64,000 nt of DNA from Megalobrama amblycephala (taxonomy: Eukaryota; Chordata; Actinopteri; Cypriniformes; Xenocyprididae). A program made the translations under genes and the position numbers. The notes beneath the pieces were generated by a model. The model had not been told where the DNA came from and did no database searches. It saw nothing but the letters and a program-made list of their open reading frames with translations. Where the stretch lies: NCBI RefSeq assembly GCF_018812025.1, contig NC_063049.1, positions 13,674,258-13,738,257 on the forward strand. The letters run 5' to 3'. Of this stretch, positions 37,150 through 60,879 are shown piece by piece (position 1 is the first letter of the stretch; every line of letters starts with the position of its first letter).

Positions 37150-37760
37150 TGGCATCCGAAACCATAGTGGACGTTACTGGCTAACGGCTAATGCTACACT
37201 GTTGGAGAGATTTATAAAGAATGAAGTTGTGTTTATGAATTATACAGACTGCAAGTGTTTAATAATGAAAATAGCAACGGCTCTCTTGTCTCCGTTAATA
37301 CAGTAATAACCGATGGTAACTTTAACCTCATTTAACAGTACATTAGCAACATGCTAACGAAACATTTAGAAAGACAATTTACAAATATCACTAAAAATAT
37401 CATGATATCATGGATCATGTCAGTTATTATCGCTCCATCTGCCATTTTTCGCTATTGTTCTTGCATGCTTACCTAGTCTGATGATTCAGCTGTGCACAGA
37501 TCCAGACTTTAATACTGGCTGCCCTTGTCTAATGCCTTGATCATGGGCTGGCATATGCAAATATTGGGGGCGTACATATTAATGATTAATGAGTGTTATG
37601 TTGAGATTCGCCTGTTCTTTGGAGGTCTTTATACAAATGAGATTTACACAAGAAGGAGGAAACAATGGAGTTTGAGACTCACTGTATGTCATTTCCATGT
37701 ACCGAACTCTTGTTATTCAACTATGCCGAGGTAAATTCAATTTTCAATTCGATGGCACCT
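37150..37760. mobile_element. Family B transposon, copy 3, reverse orientation and truncated
   Basis: Reverse complement of the family found at 21568-22504 (shares TTGCTAATGTACTGTTAAAT-type and CATGAGCTGGCATATGCAAA-type blocks in inverse). TTAA at 37761-37764; the other end is missing. Lies about 280 bases past the pou1f1 stop. Confidence 0.7.
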
Positions 37761-38042
37761 TTAATGTGATGAATTACCCCTGTGGTTATTCTGATAGGAC
37801 ACCTGTGTGAACTTTCAGCTGTTTCAAATGAGACCAAATGTTTCAGAAAGTCATAGTGTGTTATCTATGAGTTAACATTCAGACATTTTTAGGTGTGCTC
37901 AAATACTTTTTGGGGTCACTGTACATTCTCACTCACTCCTGCTGGTGAGTCAGTACAAAAAACACACTCGCTGCCAAAGTTTGTTGTTGATTTTTTGCCT
38001 ATGGACAATCACACAGTACATCATCGCTGAGACTCTGGTTCT

Positions 38043-50394
<12,352 letters not shown>

Positions 50395-50472
50395 GACTCT
50401 AGATACTCGGGGTCTGTGTCCTGTACGTGCGACAGCAGCCCACCTGTGTGACACGAGCAGGGCGTGTGCAGG

Positions 50473-50479
50473 TATTTAT
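50473..50479 (-). promoter_or_regulatory. Likely TATA box of pou1f1
   Basis: Minus-strand ATAAATA about 80 bases before the ATG, in a GC-richer setting. It would place transcription start near 50445 and give a short 5' UTR. Confidence 0.5.
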
Positions 50480-50500
50480 GCTGAGCCCCTCAGAGCCCCT

Positions 50501-50559
50501 CATCCATGTTAATAAGCTCTTGCTCTGAGCACACCACGGCAGCCCAGCTCTGGTAATTA
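50501..50559 (-). promoter_or_regulatory. Homeodomain-type sites upstream of the pou1f1 TATA box
   Basis: Two candidate sites: CATGTTAATAAG (50505-50516, plus) resembles a Pit-1 element (ATGNATAWW) imperfectly, and TAATTA (50554-50559) is a generic LHX/PROP-type homeodomain core. Pit-1 autoregulation and PROP1/LHX input are known of the family; binding here is inference. Confidence 0.3.
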
Positions 50560-51302
50560 GGGCAAAGAGGTGCAATCTGATACTGTCCATTTCCACTGTG
50601 TGTAGCTTCAAACAAACACCAGTGACTGCTGTGACAAACCACGGCTTATGAGACTTAAGATTAATTAGCCATTTCAGAATGTGTTTACATTTACGGTAAC
50701 ATTTTATTTTAGGGTTTTTTAACTTGTTGTGTATTAGCATGCATATTACTAGAATAGTGGCTGTTTGTTAGTACTTATTAATTAATGCCTTATTCTGCAT
50801 GACCTTATTCTACATTCTTAATCCTATACCTAAACTTAACAACTAGATTACTAACTATTAATAAGCAGTAAATTAGGAGTTAATTGAAGGAAAAGTCATA
50901 GTTAATAGTGAATATGTGTTCCCTATATACTAAAGTACTTTTTAAAAAAAGTATATCAATAAAGTATTCTAAGAAGCACATCAATATTTATAAATTATTG
51001 TATATTTATACACAGTGGTGGGGAAAGTTACTTTTAAAAGTAGTAATGCATTAAATGTTGAGTTACTCCTTAAAAAGAAACTAATTGCATTAGTTGGTTA
51101 CTTTCTATGGAAGGTTATGCGTTGCATTACTTTTTCTCATCTGGACTGGGGTGTTTGTTTGTTCTATTTCTATTTTTGGCAGATGTAAAGGTCCTTTCAC
51201 ACCAAAAGTGAAATGAATAAGCCTGAAGAAAATGCTAATTCACACCTGTACAGTGTGATTTCTCTCAACATGGGGGTAATTTGCTTACTTATTTGAAAAA
51301 GT
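50560..51302. other. Proximal upstream region of pou1f1
   Basis: No gene. The first 130 bases beyond the homeodomain-type sites are complex sequence. 50693-50900 resembles a decayed GGTAACA-type element (TAGCATGCATATTACTAG, ACTATTAATAAGCAGTAAAT) shared with 51303-51468. Confidence 0.5.
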
Positions 51303-51472
51303 GGTAACACTTTACTTTAGTTTAGGGTCCAATTCTCACTATTATCTAGTTGCTTATTAGCATGCATATTACTAGGATATTAGCTGTTTATTACTTATAA
51401 AGCATATATTAATGCCTTATACTGCATGACCGTATTCTACATACCATAATCCTACCTAGTACATAAACTTAA

Positions 51473-53149
51473 AGGGTTAGTTCTCCCAAAAATGAAAATT
51501 ATGTCATTAATTACTCACCGTCATGTCGTTCTGCACCCGTAAGACCTTTGTTCATCTTTGGAACACAAATTAAGATATTTTTGATAAAATCCGATGGCTC
51601 AGTGAGGCCTCCATTGCCAGCAAGACCATTTCCTTTTTCAATGTCCAGAAAGCTACTAAAGACATATTTAAAACAGTTCTTGTGACTACAGTGGTTCAAC
51701 CTTAATGTTATGAAGCGACGAGAATACTTTTTGTGCGGCAAAAAAAAAAAAAAAAAAAATAGCGACTTTATTCAACAATATATAGTGATGGACGATTTCA
51801 AAACACTGCTTCATGAAGCTTTGAAGCTTTACGAATCTTTTGTTTCGAATCAGTGGTTCGGAGCGTGTATCAAACTGCTAAAGTCACGTGAACTATTCGA
51901 AACACTTATGACGTAACGAAGCCTCGTTTACTGAAATCACGTGATTTTGGCGCTCCGAACCACTGATTCGAAACAAAAGATACGTAAAGCTTCGAAGCTT
52001 CGTGAAGCAGTGTTTTGAAATCGCCCATCACTAGATATTGCTGAATAAAGTCATTATTTTGTTTTTTTGGTGCACAAAAAGTATTCTTGTCGCTTCATAA
52101 CATCAAGGTTGAACCACTGTAGTCACTTGAACTGTTTTAACCCTTAAATGCATGACTGTTTCGCCAATCATTATTACATATTCGGGTCTTTATCGACCCG
52201 GATCTATATCTAACACAGAAGGATCTCTACCTGTCGCGATAATATAAAACTCCTCTGATATTAGAGTAATAATTACAGAAGAGTAAATTAAATCATATTT
52301 TGTTACCTTTTGGAGCTTGAAAGGGCTCAGTTTGAGCAGATGTTTTATGCCATCATCACTGTCCTCGTCAGAGCTCATTTCCCAGTAAATTCAGCAAATA
52401 ATGGGCTAGTTTTATGTTTGAGGTCACGAATTTGCGATCTCAAATGTATTCTCAAAACTATATAATTTTCAACATCTTCAAAATCAATATTTAAATCGCT
52501 AACAGCTTCACCAGTCCATCCAGTAACAGTTACAGTCATATTTCATTGCGTTCAGTACTTGCTCTGCAGTAAATCACTGAGCCATTTCATGTTTTTCTTA
52601 TTATTTCGTTTTCTGTCTGAATGAGTCGTCACTTCAGCATTGTGTATCAGACATTGCCACCTTGTGGAATAAAGGTGAATTGCACTTATTCCGTCATCTA
52701 AGATTCAATTATTGTTGTGCAGAAAAAATATACCTACGCTCATACACACCTCGGGTCGTTTGCGACCCTATACAATTTTTACAAAAAATGAATACAAAAA
52801 TAGGCATTATTTTATAATTTTAGGATTCTTTATAATGAATTGATTGAGGAATACCAAGAAGGTTGATGTCTAACTTTAAAAAATGAACGAGGAGGAGGGT
52901 AGTGAATGACGTCCCGGGTCACTAAAGACCCGAGGTATGCATTTAAGGGTTAAATATGTTTTTAGTAGCTTTCTGGACATTGAAAAAGGAAATGATCTTG
53001 CTGGCAATGGAGGCCTCACTGAGCCATCGGATTTTATCAAAAATATCTTAATTTGTGTTCCGAAGATGAACGAAGGTCTTACGGGTGCAGGAACGACATG
53101 AGGGTGAGTAATTAATGACACAATTTTTATTTTTGGGAGAACTAACCTT
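51473..53149. mobile_element. TTAA-flanked transposon, family C, copy 2
   Basis: TTAA at 51469-51472 and 53150-53153. Ends AGGGTTAGTTCTCCCAAAAA and TTTTTGGGAGAACTAACCTT are inverted, related to 29129-29678. The arms include a second palindrome around GAACCACTGATTCGAAACAA and an A20 run (51740-51759). Split by 52141-52949. Confidence 0.8.
52141..52949 (-). mobile_element. piggyBac-like TTAA element, copy 2, opposite orientation
   Basis: 809 bp between TTAA copies (52137-52140, 52950-52953), same terminal and subterminal structure as 46176-46992. The frame MSSDEDSDDG.. at 52378-52190 is kept at 62 codons with few changes. The interrupted host sequence rejoins across one TTAA to match its own mirror arm. 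Confidence 0.87.
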
Positions 53150-53215
53150 TTAACAGCTACCTTACTAACTATTAATAAGCAGTAATTAGGAGTTTATTGA
53201 GGCAAAAATAACTCC

Positions 53216-54777
53216 AATGTTTTCTAGTAAATTAAAAATTCATTACTTTACTAGTTACTTGAAAAAAGTAATCCGATTACATAAGTCATGTTAACACTGG
53301 TTATATGCTTTTTATTCAAAATTAAGATTTTAAATTAAAATTATACAGTACATACATAATCTATGCCAAAACACTGGTTTGAAATTTATTTTCTTTATTA
53401 TTATACATTTTTGAAATTAATTGTTTTGTGTTTCATAATTGTTTTACAGTTTAAAGTTCACTAAAGACCTACATCTGTGCTGTTGGGGCATGTTATCGCA
53501 AAATGTCAATGTTAATTTTATTTTCTAGGAGCCAGTGGTGGAATTATATCTTTATTCTTTTTTAAGACTTTAAGATTACAGACCATTTTCTTTGACCAAA
53601 AAGCTTCACTTCTTTTTCTAAAGAAATTGTGCTATGATGGATGTTTTTAAGCACAAATATTTCATGCAGTTTCTCAATTAATGTGAGGTCATAAAAAGTT
53701 AATAATTATAGCTGAGACATTTTCAAAGTAATTTCAGAGTAATTAAAGCATTTAAAAAATGCTGATGAATTACATTATGTCAAACTGCTTGAAATTTCAC
53801 ATCAACACACAAATTATCTTATTTCTTAAAAAAAGATGTTTATCTTAAGCTTATAAAAGATACTACTGTCAAATGTGATATATTTATTCTCATGAATAAA
53901 TATCTGCAGAACAAGTTCTCATTTAGTTTAGTGAAACATGTTTTGGCTTGAATCCACATGAGTGTGGATGTTTACTTGACCGGTGTGTAGCTGGCCATCT
54001 GGTCACTGGTCAATTAGTTTTTGTTGCTTGTGTGCTGGCACATTCATGTGTTTGTTAATATAAGCCACAAAATCCCTAGTCTTGAGACAGAGATGTTTGA
54101 ACTTGCTTTATTTGTGATCATCTAAATCACGCTGCTTTAGCTGAGCAGGTGCCCGTCTGCAGGGTCTCTGAGGCTCAGGTACAGCACAATAGTTCAGATC
54201 AACACAACATGGTGAGTCTTCATGGTTTTTGTCTAAATGACAAAGTAATCGCCTGAAGACTATTCTGTCTTTGCATACTGAGGAAAACGCAGTGAATATT
54301 TCTACCAGAGTTGTACATTTTTGTATGGCAGCCTGTAATTTGTTTTTCTTTACTTTCTTCAGGCATCTTGCACACAATATCTGATAAATCAGTACTGCAG
54401 AAATGTAAATAATATGGGTCTCAATCATGGATTAACATGAAGAAAATGCAACATTAAATGAACCACACTTGAATTCAATGTGGCATCTGTGTGGGGAAAT
54501 GTTTTGCCTCACACTCCTCTCATGCAAACCTCAGATAATGATTCCTATTGAGATGCATTTAGCCCACAGAATTTCACCATACGAATACGACTGCACTCTT
54601 AGCCATGAGAAGTCATGTGCTACAGTGTTTTTATCATGGGTGATGCGTGTTCTAATCACTGCAATTTTATGACGGCATCAATATAAAAACACAAAACAAA
54701 TAACCAAAATAAACAGTTCTTAACACTGAGAAATATAGTTTGTCTATGTAGTCTAACTAAGTAGTGAACAAACATGT
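53216..54777. other. Upstream of pou1f1, nothing recognised
   Basis: AT-rich, no gene or clear transposon seen. Confidence 0.4.
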
Positions 54778-55558
54778 GCAATTGCCAACCTGGTCTCATG
54801 ACGAAAACGTACCCGTGGGCACGTTTTTGCGAGTCGCGAAATACGTAGGCTACCAATGAGTACATATCGCTGCAGTTTTGCTCTGAAATGTCCACTGAGC
54901 GGCGCTAAAAGCGGAGCAGATAGGGTGAATGCGGTACGTTTTTATGACGTTGCTTTTTAGACGAATCGCCGCGGTTCTCGATTTGACGTTGCGTTTTAAA
55001 ATAACTTCCCACCGACACTACGCCTAAACCTACCCGATAGTGTTAACAAAAGCAAACGTGACGTAAGAAGCGTCCGCGATCGTGTACCGTTTTTGAGCTC
55101 GTTTAGATCTCTCTTTGAGCTCTCTTTTTTTTTTTTTTTTTGCTGTCAGTCGCCTTTCACGGGATTCGTACCCAGGCAGGGAGAGTCAACTCCTCGCCGT
55201 AAGTCCAACTCCGTATCGGCTGAGCTACCGAGCAAGCTTGATTACGGCCAAAAAAAGCGAAACCCATAGAGCCGGAAAGTCCAAAGTACGGCACTCTGGT
55301 CAAATGCGTTTTGAAGTCGTAACATGATATTGCGTGAGGAGACGCCAAAACGAGTCTTTACGAATCCATAATCCGACCCTGACCATCATCGAAACCGTGC
55401 GTGAAAACGAGCAAAAACGCTTATCGACAATTTACCGGCCTCTAGCGTTCGATTCTGTCGGAAACTGCAGCGAGACGCACTCGTCTGTACGTAATTTTGT
55501 GTCTCGCGAAAACGTGCCCACGGGTACGTCTCTCCTATGAGACCAGGTTGGCAATTGC
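54778..55558. mobile_element. CpG-rich inverted-repeat element with pol III-like boxes
   Basis: Ends GCAATTGCCAACCTGGTCTC and GAGACCAGGTTGGCAATTGC are perfect 20-bp inverted repeats, followed by a second mirrored block (CGTACCCGTGGGCACGTTTT and AAAACGTGCCCACGGGTACG). CpG density is far above the surroundings. A tRNA-like stretch lies on the minus strand at about 55235-55150. Confidence 0.85.
55150..55235 (-). ncRNA. tRNA-like sequence, not an intact tRNA
   Basis: On the minus strand GGTAGCTCAGCCGA (A box, one mismatch) is followed after about 45 bases by GGTACGAATCC (B box, one mismatch to GGTTCGANTCC). GTTGGACTTACGG resembles a Leu/Ser-type anticodon arm but the stem does not pair well. Probably a tRNA-derived promoter or SINE head. 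Confidence 0.5.
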
Positions 55559-55734
55559 AACTATAGTTGAATGTCAGAATGTAGAATCAGAACTATAAAG
55601 ACTTTTTTATGCAAGCACTAAAATAAACTATGAAAACTGTGTTATAGTTTATAGTTCTGTCATGTCAACTCTCTGAGTGTTTAGTGTGGTAATGAATATG
55701 TTAATATGTTTGGTTTGGTGGAATAGATCTGCTA

Positions 55735-55985
55735 TGCTGCTCCCAGACAGCAACATAGTGTTGCCCAGATCCGGCCCACATCTGGTACATGTGGATTACA
55801 CACGGACAAGATGTGGGCCGGATCTGGGCCGACACTATGTTGCTGTCAGGGCTGCTGTTGGTTATTGCTGCCCCTGACAGCAACAAAGTGTCGGCCCACA
55901 TCCGGTCCACATCTGATCCGCATGTTATCCACATGTACCAAATGTGGGCCAGATTTGGGCCACACTATGTTGCTGTCTGGGGCTG
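55735..55985. repeat. Palindromic tandem repeat around GGCCCACAT
   Basis: Alternating CCAGATCCGGCCCACATCTG and AGATGTGGGCCGGATCTGGG-type blocks, each with CAGACAGCAACATAGTGT or its inverse at the ends; about three half-units. The stretch 55560-55730 and 55990-56270 shows nothing else. Confidence 0.75.
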
Positions 55986-56277
55986 CTACAGAGCAAGTAC
56001 AGGACTTACTACTGCCAATACATACAATACATTAATGCCAGTACATACAATACAAGAAAAACATGCTGCTGCTATAACCTACATGAATTACCCGTAGCAG
56101 ATCTATACAGGTGGAGCTGGGGAAGGTGGACGGTTTCTGAAAGCATGTTGCACTGTTACAGCAAATGCTGACCGAGTATTTGAAGGTTGAGCAGTGAGCT
56201 CATTGGTTACTGATACAGCAGGAACCAATCAGCTGTGCATTATATAGAATAATGTGATTGCAAGCAGATTGAGTTAA

Positions 56278-57074
56278 AGGATTAGTTCATATTCAAATGA
56301 CAATTAGCCCAAGCTTTACTCACCCTCAAGCCATCCTAGGTGTATTTGACTTTCTTCTTTCTGATGAACACAATCAGAGATATTTGAATAAATATCCTGA
56401 TGCATCCAAGCTTTATAATGGGATTGAGCAAGGATCGAAGAGTATGAGCTGAAGAAAGTGCTTCCATCCACATCCATCATAAACATACTCCACACGACTC
56501 CGGGGGGTTAATAAAGGCCTTCTGAAGTGAAGCGATGCATTTATGTAAAATATCCATGTTTAACAAGTTATGAAGTAAAAATATAGCTTCCACCAGACCG
56601 CCTTCCGTATTCAAGTTATGAAGAAAGTGTAAAGTGTCAGTTAAGCTTTTTCCGTAAGTTGAATAGGGAAGGACATAGGACATAGTGTAAGCTTTTTGAA
56701 CTGTGAGAGTCTTACACTTTCTTCGTATTTTGAATACGGAAGGTGGTCTGGTGGAAGCTAGTTATTTGACTTCATAACTTGTTAAATATGGATATTTTTT
56801 TTACACAAACGCATCGCTTCACTTCAGAAGGCCTTTATTAACCCCCTGGAGCCATGTGGAGTATGTTTATGATGGATGGATATGGATGGAGGCACTTTCT
56901 TCAGCTCATACTCATTGATCCCGTTCACTGCCATTATAAAGCTCGGATGCGTCAGGATATTTATTGAAATATCTCAGATTGTGTTCATCAAAATGAAGAA
57001 AGTCATATACACCTAGGATGGCTTGAGGGTGAGTAAAGCTTGGGCTAATTTTCATTTTAAAGTGAACTAATCCT
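56278..57074. mobile_element. TTAA-flanked inverted-repeat transposon, family E, copy 2
   Basis: TTAA at 56274-56277 and 57075-57078; closely related to 47830-48608, with ends AGGATTAGTTCATATTCAAA and AAAGTGAACTAATCCT. Confidence 0.8.
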
Positions 57075-57078
57075 TTAA

Positions 57079-59250
57079 GGACCATCAGCCTGTGCCATCT
57101 AGAGTTTCTTGACAGAACTTTGTATTAGTATAAAACTATTACAGTTTTTATTAATATTTTGAATTAGTTTATAGTTTTATATTTTTTAATTTTCATTTTG
57201 AATTTAGTCAAAATTTTTTGTAATTTTGTTGTGTTTTGTCATTTTTATTAGAGTGTATGTCTTTTAGTTTTTGTTAATTATGTTAATTTTATTCATTATA
57301 ATTTAAGTACTAGCCATTTGTCATTTACAGCTCTGGTGATTTGCTGAAAAATGTCTGTCAGTCCATTAATAAAGATGACAAATTTCTAATCATGTGCTAC
57401 CCAAGTCATTGCCATTGAGAAGAACTCTAACACATACTTTTTGGAGAAAACTGTAGCAGAAACAAACATTCTGGGAGCCTCAAAGTCTTTTGGGCGGAAT
57501 CAACCTCAATTACCTAAAATCTGCATATTATGCAGGGAAAATATTTTAACATCAAAATGATGTTACATTAACAAATTGATTGAAGAATTAATGTCTGAAA
57601 TTTTAAATGAATTCAGATATTAAGTATTATTAAAAAACAATTAAGTATTAACAATAAAACAGTTTGATTTGTAATTGTCGTTAAGTCCCGTAATATGTAA
57701 TGTGGCGGCTCCTTGTAATCCTCCAGGCTGTCAAAGGAAGTGACCAATGGAGCCGAGTGCAATACATGTCCCAAGTGAGTTAGTGCCTGCTCTTAAAATA
57801 ACCCCTATTGTAGCTACAAGCTTCTGTGATGGAGGGTATAGCAGACAGATAGATGGAGAGAGAGGGAGAGGGAGAGGTGGGGGGAAAGGGAAGAGTGGTA
57901 AAAACAGGCTTCAAGAACAGGATTAAGGGGACCATGAAGAAAACCCTTTCCCATGAGAATGAACAAAGGACATGAGATTTGAAGAAGTAAGACCATGTTC
58001 ATTACATCTCTCACGTAAATCCCTGCACATTGAGTCCTCGTAGCCTGCCAGAGTAACCAAGCACGGACACACAAAGCCCCTAAACTTAATTAGTGCAGGG
58101 AGCATGAGCTGAGGACCAGCGCTCAGCTCCTGCACCTGTCCTGACCGGGTCCTCACCCCAGCCTGACATACACACACCTCACGCATTGATCCAGCCCTGC
58201 AGTGGGAACGCCACCATCCCACACCTTCTCACAGGTATCACATCCTTCTAACCCAAGGCACACATGTACTGTACACCTTCCTAATTCTGGAAATGAGTGT
58301 GTGTGTAACACCTTATTGATTAGACTCTGAACCGGTGGTTCACGTCTGATGGGTCGTGACCCTAAAATAAGTCAAAGGTCTGTTCTGATAAGGTCAAGGA
58401 CAACAATAAAAACAATGATAAATGTTAGTAATAAGCTTCAACTAACCTATAACAGAGCACAGATATAATAGCAAACATAGGAATATCAACTTTAAATTTA
58501 AAAATATTATATTATATTATGTTATATTACAACAGTTCTTTCTGGTTCTTGAATCTGATTGGTCTTTCCAGCCATGTGATATACTACCAGTATCACCACG
58601 GGAACGTTTCACCGTTTGAATCACTCCGCTGTCAGCATTCTCACAGCGAGTGTCATGGCGGATGAGCAAACCCAGCATAGTTTTATAGATACTATTGTTA
58701 TTTTGTAACGGAATGTAGTTTTAAGAGTTTTTAGGTGAGAATATAGTTGTTTAGACCTCAGATATGTAATTTTTTTGTAAACATAGCGCCTATTTGAAAA
58801 TTTGTTTAGACGCTTTCGGAGATGCGAGGTCTAGGCCGTCAGTGACCATTCAGTGCTCGTGTATCCGCCGAGAACAGCTTCATCTCGGCCAGTGCTTCGG
58901 GAATTTGCTGCTGGCTCTTATGTAGATAGTGTTTAAACGTGGTATAATTCGGATATTTTAAAAGGGCAATCTTATAAAACGGGTCTTATTAATCTATTAC
59001 TTGTTCCAGGGAAAAAGGTTTGGCTTTTTATTACGTTTCATAACTTTATTTTTACATCGAAAGTAAATCTGTAAATTGTAAAATTGACTTAACTGTTTGC
59101 TTGTGTTTATTTCCTATTTTACTTCTTATACTGTTATAATGGCTATTGTTGTTCAATAAATAATATTTATATAAATAACATTCTGTATTTTTTGGTATTG
59201 AGGAAGAGTCCGTCAGTGTCCTAAAACCATCCAAGTCCTCAGTTCAGTGA
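57079..59250. other. Upstream of pou1f1, no gene recognised
   Basis: 57700-58250 is complex, low-repeat sequence that may be conserved non-coding DNA. 58500-58620 holds (ATATT)n and GAATCTGATTGGTCTTTCCA, a start typical of a cyprinid element. The rest is unassigned. Confidence 0.4.
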
Positions 59251-59255
59251 TCAAG

Positions 59256-60395
59256 ATGGCCGCCAATCCAGAGTCTCATCCCAAGATGGCCGCCATGCCT
59301 GAGCCCTCAGCCGAAATGGCCACCACATTTGTGCCCTTAAGAGTTTTGGCGGAGTGTGAGGGGATGTCTTGAAGCCCAGAGATGGTTCCAGCCCCTCAAT
59401 CCGCTCCAGTGTCTTCTCCAGCCCCTGACCAGAGTCCAGTGATGGCTCCAGCCCCAGAGTCCACTCCAGCCCCTGTGTCTACTCCAGAATCTGCTCCAGT
59501 GTCATCTCCAGCCCCTGAATCCGCTCCAGTGTCTTCTCCAGCCCCTGACCAGAGTCCAGTGATGGCTCCAGCCCCTGAGTCTGCTCCAGAGTCCACTCCA
59601 GCCCCTGAGTCTGCTCCAGAATCTGCTCCAGTGTCATAACCAGCTGCTGAATCCGCTCCAGTGTCTGCTCCAGCCCCTGACCAGAGTCCAGTGATGGCTC
59701 CAGCCCCTGAGTCTGCTCCAGAGTCCGCTCCAGCCCCTGAGTCTGCTCCAGAGTCCGCTCCAGCCCCTGAGTCTGCTCCAGAATCTGCTCCAGTGTCATC
59801 TCCAGCTGCTGAATCTGCTCCAGTGTCATCTCCAGCCCCTGAGTCTGCTCCAGAGTCCACTCCAGCCCCTGAGTCTGCTCCAGAGTCCACTCCAGCCCCT
59901 GAGTCTGCTCCAGAATCTGCTCCAGTGTCATCTCCAGCCCCTGAATCTGCTCCAGTGTCTGCTCCAGCCCCTGACCAGAGTCCAGTGATGGCTCCAGCCC
60001 CTGAGTCTGCTCCAGAGTCCACTCCAGCCCTTGAGTCTGCTCCAGAATCTGCTCCAGTGTCATCTCCAGCCCCTGAATCCACTCCAGTGTCTGCTCCAGC
60101 CACTGACCAGAGTCCAGTGATGGCTCCAGCCCCTGACCATGCTCCAGAGTCCACTCCAGCCCCTGAGTCTGCTCCAGAATCTGCTCCAGTGTCATCTCCA
60201 ACCCCTGAATCTGCTCCAGTGTCTGCTCCAGCCCCTGACCAGAGTCCAGAGATGGCTCCAGCCCCTGAGTCTGCTCCAGAGTCCACTCCAGCCCCTGAGT
60301 CTGCTCCAGAGTCCGCTCCAGCCCAAGAGCCCACTCAAGAGTCCGCTCCAGCCCATGAGCCCACTCCAGGGTTCATTCCAGCCCAGAAACCTTGA
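59256..60395 (+). pseudogene. Decayed Pro/Ala/Ser/Glu repeat ORF, origin unknown
   Basis: One frame runs 380 codons from ATG at 59256 with two in-frame stops (TGA 59370-59372, TAA 59637-59639) and ends at 60393-60395. The first part reads MAANPESHPKMAAMPEPSAE, each unit starting on AAGATGGCCGCC. From 59382 it is a 15-bp repeat (SAPES/TPAPE) in higher-order units that restart with PAPDQSPVMAPAPES at about 59420, 59545, 59680, 59970, 60105 and 60235. A Pro/Trp-rich stretch (PPERPAPPCSPELPALPWPS) follows in another frame to about 60600. No signal peptide or known domain. I do not recognise a host gene; low-complexity proteins of this style also occur in fish retroelements. Confidence 0.55.
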
Positions 60396-60663
60396 ACTTT
60401 GACCTTAAACTGCCAGATCCGTCCTGGTTCCCTGAACAGCCAGCTTCGCCCTGGCCCCCTGAACGGCCAGCTCCGCCCTGCTCACCTGAGTTGCCGGCTC
60501 TGCCCTGGCCTTCCAAGCTCCCGGAGCCACCCTGGAGGCTCTCTAAATGCCAGCACCACCCTGCTCATGTGCCCGTCACCTCCAGGATATCAGGGTTTTT
60601 AAAGACTCCATTGTTGTTCTTATTTTTTTACACACTTGTGGCATCGAACTGTTGTATAAACAC

Positions 60664-60775
60664 AATATCACACTCGTAGCCATGCGATACGGCTGTATAT
60701 CAGCACACTGTTATTACCTACGGCTCACAGCTGTGCTGATATACAGCCATATCGAATGGCTACGAGTGTGATATT
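60664..60775. repeat. Near-perfect hairpin, 44-bp arms
   Basis: Arms 60664-60707 and 60732-60775 (AATATCACACTCGTAGCCAT and inverse) match with two mismatches; loop about 24 bases. (ATATT)n flanks follow. Confidence 0.9.
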
Positions 60776-60879
60776 CCTCATATATTATTATATTATATTA
60801 TCAGTCAGTATACAGTTTTTAAATGTTTTTGAAAGAAGCCTTTGCTAACCCAGATTGATCAGACTGATAAAAAAAGAGT

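Larger units (their letters stand above)
51303..53215. mobile_element. GGTAACACTTT-type element, outer shell of an upstream nest
   Basis: Left part 51303-51468 starts GTGGTAACACTTTACTTTAG; right part from 53154 continues CTTACTAACTATTAATAAGC, the same order as in the uninterrupted relative at 50693-50900. Split by 51473-53149. Confidence 0.65.

Noticed and set aside
55150..55235. Functional tRNA gene
   Set aside because: Boxes are near consensus but acceptor and anticodon stems do not pair.
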